This document shows, piece after piece, positions 35,101-47,100 of a stretch of 64,000 nucleotides of DNA (within the stretch, counting starts at the first letter, position 1; every line of letters starts with the position of its first letter). This stretch comes from Anastrepha obliqua (lineage: Eukaryota; Arthropoda; Insecta; Diptera; Tephritidae): positions 167,216,792 to 167,280,791 of the forward strand of contig NC_072892.1 in NCBI RefSeq assembly GCF_027943255.1, read 5' to 3'. A program made the position numbers and the translations under genes. The notes beneath the pieces were generated by a model that had not been told where the DNA came from, ran no database searches, and saw only the letters and a program-made list of their open reading frames with translations.

Positions 35101-38100
35101 AGTATTGGCCTATTACTCACTCTCAAATTGCCTGGCTAGCATAACAAACAAAATATTAACCAGACAATACCGCGAAACGAAGAAAGTGTCGACACTCCAA
35201 ATGCCAACAATTAACTGTTCAACTGTTCAATTGTTGGGCTGTTCACCACTTTCAACTGTGCACCTTTTTTCGATAAAACTCAAAACACTGCAATAATGGA
35301 AATTCCTATAAATAATACCAACGAAGAGGACGAAGCGTTCAATTACCCTCATATATACATACAGTGTCTCATAAAAGTATTCGGAAATCTAATTCCTAGT
35401 AGAATCCTTCGGAATCCTAATCCTAGTAGAAAGTCCCAAAAAAGATTATTATTTAATCTTGGGTTCACATTCAAAAACTCATATACAGTTAGAAGGCCGA
35501 AAAAAAGCGAATTTTCCACAATTCTTTCTGAGAAAACTTTTAAATTGATTGATATAAACATTTGTGTACACATTATAATATCTTTTAACTGTATTTTAAG
35601 ACTTTGTATTAGTAAAAATATTTATTTGAAAAGAAGCTCCGGGAGCTCCTCTCAAAAAACACGTTTTGCGGTGACTACTATATCTCTGAACTGGATCCTC
35701 TGAAATTAAAAAACCAAACAGATTTCGTTAAGGTAGTGTTAAATCTAGTAATGAATCGAAGGAATTAGTTGTTTTTTGACAAAATGGCGATTTTTCAAAA
35801 ACAAAATCGAGATTTGACCAAAATTTCGGCCTTAAATAGTTTATAAAAAAAAAAAATAATATTTATCGGTGAGAAAAAATCTACCACCAGGGGGTACCGC
35901 ATCGAATACTTTCAGAGCCGGTGCGTTTGTATCCGTTCGGACGACATGACCCAGCCAACGTAGCCGCTGGATATTTATTCGCTGCACTATGTCTATGTCG
36001 TCGTAAAGTTCATACAGCTCATCGTTCCATCGCCTGCAATACTCGCCGTTGCCAACGTGCAAAGGTCCAAAAATCTTACGCAGAATCTTTCTCTCAAACA
36101 CTCCAAGCGTCGCTTCATCGGATGTTGTCATCTTCAAAGCTTCTGCGCCCTACGTTAAGACGTGCATGATGAGAGCCTTGTAGAGTGTTAGTTTTGTTTG
36201 TTGATAGAGGACTTTACTGCTCAGTTGCCTACTTAGTCCAAAGTAGCACTTGTTGGCAAGAGAGATCTACGTTGGATTTCTAGGCTGGCATTGTTATAGG
36301 TGTCATAACTGTCATCAGTGACGTGGGTGCCGATACGCGAGTGCGCCGACTGTTTGTTTGAAGACAGGAGGTACTTCGTTTTGTCCTCGTTCACCACCAG
36401 ACCCATTCGCTTTGCCTCTTTATCCAGTTTGGAGAAGGCAGAACTAACAGCGCGGTTGTTAAGGCCGATGATGCCGACATCATCGGCATACGCCAACAAT
36501 TGTACGCTCTTATAAAAAATTGATTAAGTTCTGCGGCTCGTACGATCCTCTTCAACATGAGGTTAAAGAAGTCACACGACAGCGAGTCACCCTGTCTGAA
36601 ACCTCGTTTGGTATCAAACGGCTCGGAGAGGTCCTTCCCAATTCTAATAGCGCTGCTGGTGTTCAGCAACGTCATCTTGCAAAGCCGTATTAGTTTTGCG
36701 GGGATACCAAATTCAGACATCGCGGCATACAGGTAACTCCTTTCCGTACTGTCGAATGCAGCTTTGAAGTCGACGAAAAGATGGTGTGTGTCGATTCTCC
36801 TTTCAAGGGTCTTTTCCAAGATTTGGCGTATTGTAAATATTTGGTCGATGGTATGATGGATGGTCTAAAGCCACACTTATAAGGTCCAATCAGTTGGTTG
36901 ACGGTGGGCTTCAGCCTTTCACACAATACGCTCGCTAGAACCTTATACGCGATATTTAGAAGGCTAATCCTGCGGTAATTGACGCGGATCGCAGAATCAC
37001 CCTTCTTACGGATTGGTCTGAGCACACTTAAATTCCAATCGGCAGGCATGCTTTCATGCGACCACATTTTGCATAGAAGCTGTTGCATGCACCTTACGAG
37101 CCCCTCGCTGCCATGTTTGAATAGCTCAGCCGGCAGTCCATCGGCTCCCGCGGCTTTGTTGTTTTTTAGTCTCTCACGTCGTCATGGTCAGGTGGCGGAA
37201 CAACAATTCCATCATCAACGATTGGGGTATCGGGATCTTCACTTTCTCTGTGACATGCGCAGCTGCCACTGTTTAATAAGTTCGAGAAGTGTTCCCTCTA
37301 TACTTTAAGCCTGCTTTGGATGTCAGTCACCGTATTTATGCTTACAGGAAAACGCAAACTACATGAAGGAGAAACATTAAAAACGATATCAAATTCCACA
37401 AAAAGAAGCATTTCAAACATCCTCAGCATTTTGCAGAGAAATTCGTTAAACTTAGGGCAGCGAACAGGAAGGCCGAAAAAATTGACGACTTGACCGTTAT
37501 TATTTGAAAAATCAAGTGCGCGCCACGCACTTCTGCCCCAGAAATTAATAGGAATCCCGCTGAGGTTAGCAGAAAAACGTTAGCAATGAAGCTGTGCACA
37601 CTGCCCTTAGAGCTGCTGGGTACAATGGGCCAACTCTACGCATTAAGCCGCTTGTAAGTGAAGAAAACCAAAAAAAGCGTTTGGAATTTGCAAAAAGGTG
37701 CATTGATCGTAACAAAGAGTTTTGGTCAAAAATAATATTTAGTTACAAGACTAAATTTAAAGTTTTTGGACCAGTTTGTCGTAATAAAGTATGGCGAAAA
37801 GTGAATTCCGGTGGGTGATTGCAAACGGTGTCAGGCATATGCAACTTATTAGTGATAAAATGGACCATCGACTTTATACTAAAATATTAAAGGAAACTTT
37901 GTTTGCTAGAGCCAATAAACTCGGGCCTTAGGATGATTATATCTTCCAGCAAGAGAACGACCCATAGCATACAGCTCACAATACGCAGCTTTGGATAATA
38001 TTATGTATTGGGTTATTAGGAAAGTAATTTCGTTTTTTTTTTGTGATGAAAAAAATGAAAGACGGCCTTAAACCCAGGCCTTTCAGGTGGTTATAAACAG

Positions 38101-41100
38101 TTGAATTTAATAAATTTAACCTCTCACCGATCTCACGTGTTGTTATTCGCCAGTTTGCATCAACTAATGCCTTTATCGCGTCTTTATCAGCTTCAACTGG
38201 CCTTCCAGAACGTGGTGCATCTTCGACATCAAAAATGCCGGATCGAAATTTTGCAAACCAGTTCTGGCACTGGTGTGCTGTCAACACATCTTCTCCATAC
38301 ACATCGGCTAATTTCTTTCTGGCTTGAACAGCATTTTTACCTTTTCTATAGTAAAAAAGTAAAATATGACGAAAAATGCTGCTTATTGCTGTCCATATTT
38401 TAAAGGGTACCGACCAAAAACTACTGCGTAAAATCAATTGAACTTATTCACACACAAGCCTTACTATATCAGCTGTCAAAACATATAATGGCAATGCGAC
38501 TTAAGTGTGAAATTAGCTGTGAAAAAATACAATTAAATCCTCTGCCGGGAAAAAACGAAATTACTTTCCGAAAAACCCAATACAACACCCTGAATGTTTC
38601 GAAAACACCATCTCAGTTGCCGGTTCTAAATCAGTTCCGAGCACGTGTGGGCAGATTTGGAGCATACCATTTGGAGACACGAAATTACGTCAAGGTACAA
38701 TCTTAAAGCAGCAATACTCAAAAGATGGAATATCAGAGATATAAACTGTGGGAACGCGCAACTTGGTTTTCTCAATGCAGAATAGATTAAGAGAATTTAT
38801 TAAAATGTAAGGATACGCTACCAGATATTAGTTAAAAATGCCATGCATTCTATGCATGTCTCGAATTGGTTTTCCAAATACTACTGTGGGCAAAAAGTAA
38901 GGTTAATTTATTTGTCAAACTTCGCGGGATTAAAATTTCGCTGTAGTTATTTTTTTCATGAGTTGGCAGCACTGTTAATAACATCTGGGCCAACTTTCAT
39001 GTGAATGTCATTATCAGTAATATATTTACGCTTGTGTTTACCAAACGACCAAGAGTGCATTTTTCGATTTTTACAATGTGTGATTTGATTAAGCTGAGAA
39101 GTGCCATTAAATTTTGTTTGCGGAATGAAATTTCGGCTGGGGAAACGTTTAGCATGCAGAAGGCATTTGGTGATTCGACCATGTCGTTGAAAAATGTTTA
39201 TAAGTGGTGCAAAGACTTCAAAGAGGGTCGAGAACGTGTTGATGACTTGAAGCGCTCCGGACGACCATCGACTTCAACAGATGACCAACACGTCAATAAA
39301 GTGAAGGAGTTAATGCTCAAAAATCGTCGGTTGACTGTTAAAGACCTTACTGATATGATCGGAATATCAGAAGGATCTGTGAAAACCATTTTGAAAGACC
39401 ATTTGGGCCTACGAAAAGTCAAATCTCGTTTGGTACCGAAACTCTCAATTTCTTGGAAAAAAGTCGTCGCGTTGATGTGTGTGAAACAATGCTTTCAGAC
39501 TATCAGGACAAGCTCAAATGCATCATTACGGGAGATGAGACATGGATTTATGCTTACGACCCTGAAACAACCGACCAATCAAGCGAATATCGTGCTAAAG
39601 GCGAGGCCAGACCGAAAAGAGCACGTCAAAGTCGTTCAAAAATAAAGGTCATGATGACAGTTTTTTCAATTTTCGTGGTGTGGTGCACTATGAATTCCTT
39701 TCACCTGGCCAAACTGTTAATAAGAAATATTATTTGAGCGTTATGCGTCGTTTACGTGAAGCAATTCGTCTAAAAAGACCAGAATTATGGGCCAACAACT
39801 CTTGGTTTTTGCATCATGATAATGCACCGTCTCACACTGCACTCATTCTTCGTGACCATTTCGCCAAAAATTCCACGCATTCGTTCCGAAACCACCGTAT
39901 TCGCCTGATTTGGCTCCGTGTGACTTCTGGCTATTCCCAAAACTCAAGAGGCCACTCCGGGGAACGCGTTTCGAGTCGATTGAGGAGATAAAAGTTGAAT
40001 CGAAGAAGGTGCTGATGGCTATACCGGAAATGGACTATTTGGCATGTTTCGGGTATTGGAAAGTCGTTGGCATAAGTGTATTTCATCGAGAGGGGATTAT
40101 TTTGAAGGGGATGAAATTGATTTACAAGGATAAATAAAGATTTTTCATTTTACAACCAAATGCACCTTACTTTTTGCCCACAGTAGTACTTTTGTGACAT
40201 GAATTCACATACTTTTTAAGTTAATGCATTACTTACTTATGTACGCTTTTGCTTGAAAAAAATATTTATTTTATATTTAAATTAAAACTTTGACCACAAT
40301 GAAAGGACTTAATTATTTTATAGGTGATATACCATAAACAAAATACCCCTGACTACTGGTCCTTCAGTGCTTGACTGAATTAGTCTTTGAGTAATAAATA
40401 AAAAGTGCAAGGATTTTCTGATATTTTATAACCGAGAAAAAATATTTCCGAATACTTTTGTGAGGCACTGTATGTGGGCATATAACCTACGTGGGAATAT
40501 ATTGTACATATGTATGTATGCGAGTATATGCAATATAATAATGACGATACACAAAAAATCGAATTTACTATTTAATAGTTTTAACGGCGTGTTGGCAGCG
40601 TCGATTCAAGTGTCCACTAAACACCATTTACAAGTATATCGAAAGGGATTAAGGTAAAAGTTTTAGTAGAAGTTTTATGCCACATGTGGCACATTTTTAA
40701 TATTTCTAATCTATTCTTATTCCCAACCCACTAGACTATTACATCCTCGTGCCCTTAACAGTTGTTTGTAAAAGCTTAATGAAATTAGTCTCTTGTGTTT
40801 GTTATGCATTCGCTGTGAGCTAAGAAGAAAAGCAAGTAAGGAAGGATAAACTCGGTCCGAAATGAACTAAATATCATTTTTATTTTATTTAGTGATTTAA
40901 TCCTAACACTGCAGGAGTGAACCTTATAATTATTAGTGCTAGCCACATTTACTAGCGCACATTTTAGTAAAATTTTATGTCGGTCTGCCTGTTAATTTTT
41001 GGAATCAACCAAACTCATAGACAATAAGAGTTATGACATGTACCATCAGAGGGGCATACGGTGATTTAATCTTAACATGCAAAAAGTGGGCGTGGTTTTT

Positions 41101-44100
41101 AAATGATCTCAATGAATTTAAGTCAAATCTAAATGATGGGGTTTACCGCTTATACCAAATATCATTAAAATTCATTTGATGTTGATTTACGTGGATTATT
41201 GGCCAATTTGTCCGCTTCCAATAGCAGCCTACTTAGAAAAAGCGCAATGTGTGTACCAAGTTTCATTGAAATATACGGATTTTTGTTCGAGTATCGTGCG
41301 TTTGTGGACATTGAAGGAGCTTTTGAGAGTGCTACCTTGGACTCTATGTGCTCTTCTATCAAAAGTTATGGAGTAGAAGAAGTCATTGTCAGACGGATTC
41401 ACTATATGCTATCCAAAAGACTGCTTAACATGGATAGAGAAAGCGATGAAGGAGTCAAGGTTGAGTTTAGAAGGGTTTGCTCACAAGCCGGTGTACTCTC
41501 TCCCCTACTTTGGTGCTTTGTTCTGGACTCTCTTCTTAATGATCTGCAGGAAATTGGACACATCCTAGCCTACACGGACGATGTGTGCGTATTAATCTCA
41601 GGACAATCACTTGAAGCTATATGCAATAAAATGCAGGTAACTCTAAATAAGATTGATCATTGGTGCGAATTGCATGGTCTTTCGGTGAATCCTATAAAAA
41701 GTACCTTAGTGCTTTTCACTAGGAAACGCAATATGCAAGGCCGGTTACTATTCACATTGAAAGGGGTAACACTGCAACTGTCTTCTGAGGTTAAATACTT
41801 AGGAGAAATCCTGGATAGTAAGCTTACCTCGACGAAGCACGTCGAGTAGAAGGTCTCTCGAACACTAAAAGTCTTCTGGTAGTGTAAGAGAACCTTTGGC
41901 AAGACCGGCCATAGTACCCTGGTTGTATGCCACCCTAATTAGACCCATTATTACATACGCCTCTGTAGTATGGTGGAAAGCCTCAATGGTTAATTCCAGA
42001 GTACAACCCCTAAACAGGCTGCAGAGAAGTGTGTGCTTGGGTATCACAGGTGCCATGAGTACGACGTCTGGCGATGCCCTTAATGCCCCTAATTCTGAAC
42101 TTGCAACCTCTAGATCTTCAAATTCGTAAGGAAGCGATGAAGCCGGCGTATAGGCTCAAGTTAAACGGAGTCTGGGGAAGTGAAGAAAGCACTGGCCACT
42201 GTCAGATATACCACCGGTTGTCGGAGCGGTGCACACTGTTTTCGATGCCAGTGGACAATCGGGTGCCCGTCGTTGGCTACGGTAGGAAGTATTATGTTTG
42301 ATCCCAGATAGAGATCAATGGTTAAGTCCAGAGAACCTATTAACGGGATATCAGCACACTTTCTACACCGACGGATACAAAACCAGTGATGGTAGCGGAT
42401 CTGGATGGTACTTAGACGAAGACACTAAGTACTCCTATGCCACAGAACAGATGGTCACGGTATTCCTTACGGAAGTCTATGCTATATGGAAAGTGGCGGG
42501 GTAGCAGTATTGGAATTTGTAGTGACAGTCAAGCTGAACTGAAAGCCCTTGCTAACCCACGCTGCTCTTCGAAGATATTCGGTGAATGTAAGACAAAACT
42601 GAATAGTGTTGCAAAGCACAGCAAAGTTAATCTTATTTGGGTGCGTGGACATTGTGGTATTACAGGGAACGAGTTAGCTGATAAATTGGCTAATGAAGAC
42701 TCTGCAAGTATGCCACTAAGCCCTGAATCCATTCGAGGTGTTAATTCTGTAACGATTCAACTATGGATTGACGACTTCATGAGGTCTACCCATAGAGGAC
42801 GTTGGTTTGGGTTGAACTCGGGCAGAGTAGCCAAGTACTTTGTGAAAGAACCAAACAGAAAAATAACGACCTTTCTCCTAAAACTCAGCAGAAAGTACCT
42901 GAGAGTAGTGGTGGGTGTAATCACAGGGTACAACGCCTGTGGTCAGCATATGGCTGCCACGGGGGGCTCGTCGACAGCCCGATATGCCTGACACTGCAGA
43001 GCATTTTCTCTGCAGCTGTCCTGCATTTTCCAGAATCAGACTTAGGATTTTGGATTGCGATATACTGAGTATGGATAAAGTTCATACTCTTCCTCTTCCG
43101 GATCTCTTAAAATTTATCAATGAATCCAAGAGATTTGTGGAAGAGTGACCTTAAACTAATTCATCCGTCTTAGCACCCACTCTTTATCTTTCCTATCTCT
43201 AATCCTTCTACTAAAATCTATCCGGCTGTAGTACAATGGTCTCCTGACTGAGTGCTTGGACTTGTCCCACCCCCCTCAAATCTAATCTAATCTAATAGTG
43301 CGCATGGACGGACTGACGGGCGGATATGGCAAAAACAACTCCTCTCGCCATTTTTGTATATGGTATGTATATAACGGGTGATTTTTTAGCTATTATCTTT
43401 TTAAACAGTTGGTTTAAACAGTTGACGCACGTTTCGTGTCTTGTTTCACTGTCAAACATCTTCAGTTTGGTCTATAATTTAACCATGAATCGTCTTACAA
43501 ATGAACAACGCTTGCAAATCATTGAATTTTATTATAAAAATGCGTGTTCTGTTAAGAAAGTTTATCGCCGCTTCTTCCATTTTATGGTCAGTTTAATCGA
43601 CCCACTGAAGCGGCTATTCGAAATTTACATTATTGGACATCAAACCACCAACACGCGAACTGAAGAAAATATCGCCGATACAGCGTCAGTGTTAATGATG
43701 ATCATCAATTATCGCCGTTCGCAGCAATAGCGCCTCTGTTACTCAACAACGTGAAAAAGGATTGAGTTGTGAAGCCTTTCAAATACAGCTGGTGCCAGAA
43801 TTGAAGCCGAACGACCTACCGCAACGCAGAATTTTTGGTGAATCGGCTGGGCTCTTGGAAAGTTGGCCGAAGATCCACTTTTTTATCGAAAAATTGTGTT
43901 CAGCGACGAAACTCATTTTTGGATCAATGGGCACGTAAATAAGCAGAATTGTCGATTTTGGAGTGAAGATCAGCCAAGAGCTGCCAATGTATCCAGAAAA
44001 GGTCACAGTTTGGTACGGTTTATGGGCTGGATGTATCAATGGACCGTACTTCTTCAAAGATGCTGCAAATCGTAACGTAACTGTGAATGGTGAGCGCTGC

Positions 44101-47100
44101 CGTGAAATGATATCCAACTTTTTTTGCCCAAAATGCAAGAGCTTGACTTGCATGACATGTGGTTTCAGCAAGACGGTGACACATGCCACACACCACGCGT
44201 AACAATGGACTTGTTGAGAGGCGAGTTCGGTGAACATTTTATTTCACGTTCGGGACCTGTCAATTGGCCACAAAGATCGTGCGATATAACGCCTTTAGAT
44301 CATTTTTTGTGAGGCTATGTTAAAGCTCATGTCTATTCAGCATCAATTAACGCATTGGAAGGCAACATTAAGCATTTATATGTGAGATACCGGCCGAAAC
44401 ATTGGAAAGAGTATGCCAAAATTGGACTAAGCGGATGGACCATTTGAAGCGCAGTTGCGGTCAACATTTGCATTAAATAATCTTCAAACATTAAATTATA
44501 TAGACTGTACTATCGATTTAAATAAAAATTTCATGCATTTTTCTGAATTTTACGTGTTTTTTTTTTTTTGAAAAAAAATCACCCTTTACATACCTGCATA
44601 CCAAAAATGTCAATTAAAAAAACAAAAAATAATAATTGACGCATATTTCCATTAAGTGTTTTGCCGAACTCCTCCTCCTATTTGTGGCATGTGTCTTGAT
44701 GTTGTTTCACAAATGGAGGAACCTACAGTTTTAAGGGGCTAGGGGTAGTCAGAGACGCAAAAAAATATTGATTAGCATTAATACATCAAGTTTCAACTTG
44801 ATTTAAGCAAAATTTAAAAAGAAAAAATGAATAATTGTAAAAGCCATCGCTCTTTGTGTGGAGCTCGTTTCTCCAGAAGCCCCTTGCGGCGATCATCACA
44901 AGTCCTTGGAGATTCATCTAAAACCAATCGGACAAGAGAAATTAGTTTTATTAATAGATAATCTTGTGCCTGATCGTCTTGCGTTTTTTTCAAAACTAAC
45001 AATATGGCGGCCTCTGGAAATATTTTTCAGATTTTCGAGAAAGAAACCGACAATTAATTGTTTAAAACAAAAATCGAAATTTTTGAAAAAAAATTCTTCG
45101 ATCAGGCACGATTTTTTTATGTTTTTCAAAAGCAGTATAAATTTTATTGAAATCGACCAAGCAGTTTTTTACTGTGATCACCAGTTCAAAAAACATAGTT
45201 TTGCGAAAAACGCATTTAACCCATCTTCGGCCGCTACAAGAATTCGACATAATTTTTCCATTTCCTTTTTAGTCAGTGCTTATAGGACCATAATCAAGAA
45301 AAATTAAAAAAAAAAAAAATTCTGACCATCGGTGTTTTAGATATGGACTGGTCGAAAAATCGACCGCTGGCCAAAAACCGTCAAATATATTAAAAAAAAA
45401 TACAACATTTATGAAAAAAGTTTAACACACGAAGTCAATTTATTTCATTTTATTTCAAATACAAATATTTTGTTGTTCTTTTATTGATAGAAAAGTCAGC
45501 TTACAAATTTTTATGATAATCATCAAAACATTTAGTATGTAAATGAATATTGCATATTTTGCAAGTAAAAATAGTATTTTTCTTGCAAAATTTACACCCC
45601 CGAAATTTGTTTTCAATGCTTCTCATGACGGCGTGTACCCTTTCATTGATCCGAGGAAGGTTCGATGGACCTTCATCTCCATGTTCGTTTTCATACTCGT
45701 CCTTGTCGTAATTCAATAATTCTGTTGTGACTTTGGAACGAAAATCAATTTGTGACAGGGGTTTTATCTTTTCAATTTTTGCCATCATACAATGAAGTTT
45801 CCTTGCATTGACCATTGCGTTACCAAGAGCATTTGTCCATATTGGCCACCACCATTTTTTTCCTCTCATACATATTCTATAATTCGCCACCGCATTATCA
45901 TGGAGATCGACACCACCCATGCCATGATTATACTCTTGAATAACTTTTGGCTGCGGGATAGTGATAGTTTGTTTTTTCTTCCGACAATATCTTTTAGTGC
46001 TAATAATTGGATTGACTGTGGAGTTATTAGTTATAACATTAACTACAGCATTATCATTCCACCGAACAGTCAATATTTCTTGCTGATGATCAAGTAGTTG
46101 ATCAAATGTTCCTCGTATTTCTTTTTTTAAATTTCTCAAAGGAGAATCGCCCATTCTATTTTCGCGTATAGTACCAGTTGCAAAAAATCAACGTTCGTCG
46201 AAGGCACATTAGATGGTATGAAAAAATTATTAAAGAGAATGATGTGGCACTCAGGGTCAGATACGTTGGCAAGCAAGTCTAAGACTGTTTGTGCGCCTAG
46301 ACCAATCGTTTTATCGTGAGGGGTTGCTGCTCCCCCGTACATTGAACTACAAAATAGGTACCCACTTTCAGAGCATAAGCACCATGTTTTAAAACCAAAC
46401 CGGATTGGCTTTCCCTTGATAAACATTTTCAGGAGTGGTGTCCATCTATGGAATCATCTGTTCGTCTATAGAGAGATTATGGCTAAAGACTCCAAACTGC
46501 ATAAACTTTTTGTTGAGAGCGTCAGTAATAGGACGAATCTTCGCAAAACGGTCTGCTGCGTTTAAATTCGTGTTGTCAGCGAGATGGAAAAACTGCTTAA
46601 TTTTTTAAACCGATTACGACTCATAGCCTGCTTCACAATTGGAACCCCCATGTCCGGTCCAACAGACCAGTAGTGGTCAATGTGTGGCAAAGTATGGTAC
46701 CCCGATAGGTACAATATTCCAATAAACCCTTTTAGGATAGTTCCGCCCTAGTTCGATATTAGACGAATGAGAACTAGTTCGATTTGTAGGTATTTTTTAA
46801 TAGTCCCGTACCATCCAATATAGGACAGGTTCGATTTTGGAGGTGAGGTACTAGTGCTGAACTAGAACTTTGATTCACTAGTAGTGATTTTCCCTGCAGG
46901 GGTAGTACCTTTCCTATACCACAAAGATACTTACTTCCATCTCTTTCAATAAGAAAAAAATGTTGCTAGATTTTGTTCTATCCTACATGACAGCTCCTGG
47001 CCAGCGGTCGATTTCTCGACCACTAAAGTTTACGTCCATGAAACAGTAAAAATTATTGCAATATCGATATGTTACTTTTTTGATTCTGTTAATTTCATAT

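Larger units (their letters stand above)
35362..40470 (+). mobile_element. Tc1-like transposon carrying nested insertions
   Basis: Terminal repeats: CAGTGTCTCATAAAAGTATT at 35362 and, inverted, GAATACTTTTGTGAGGCACTG ending at 40470, similar over about 25 bp and bounded by TA (35360-35361 and 40471-40472). The 5.1 kb between holds a Tc1-type transposase relic plus an RTE fragment (35883-37338), a deleted mariner (38008-38580) and a full-length mariner (38881-40186). Without these the element would be about 1.8 kb, which suits a Tc1 element. Confidence 0.72.

Noticed and set aside
35296..35703. 135-codon plus-strand ORF
   Set aside because: It crosses the terminal repeat of the Tc1-like element and has no recognisable motif.
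44858..45307. 149-codon plus-strand ORF
   Set aside because: Low-complexity Phe/Lys-rich translation inside the MITE-like element, with no domain or splice context.
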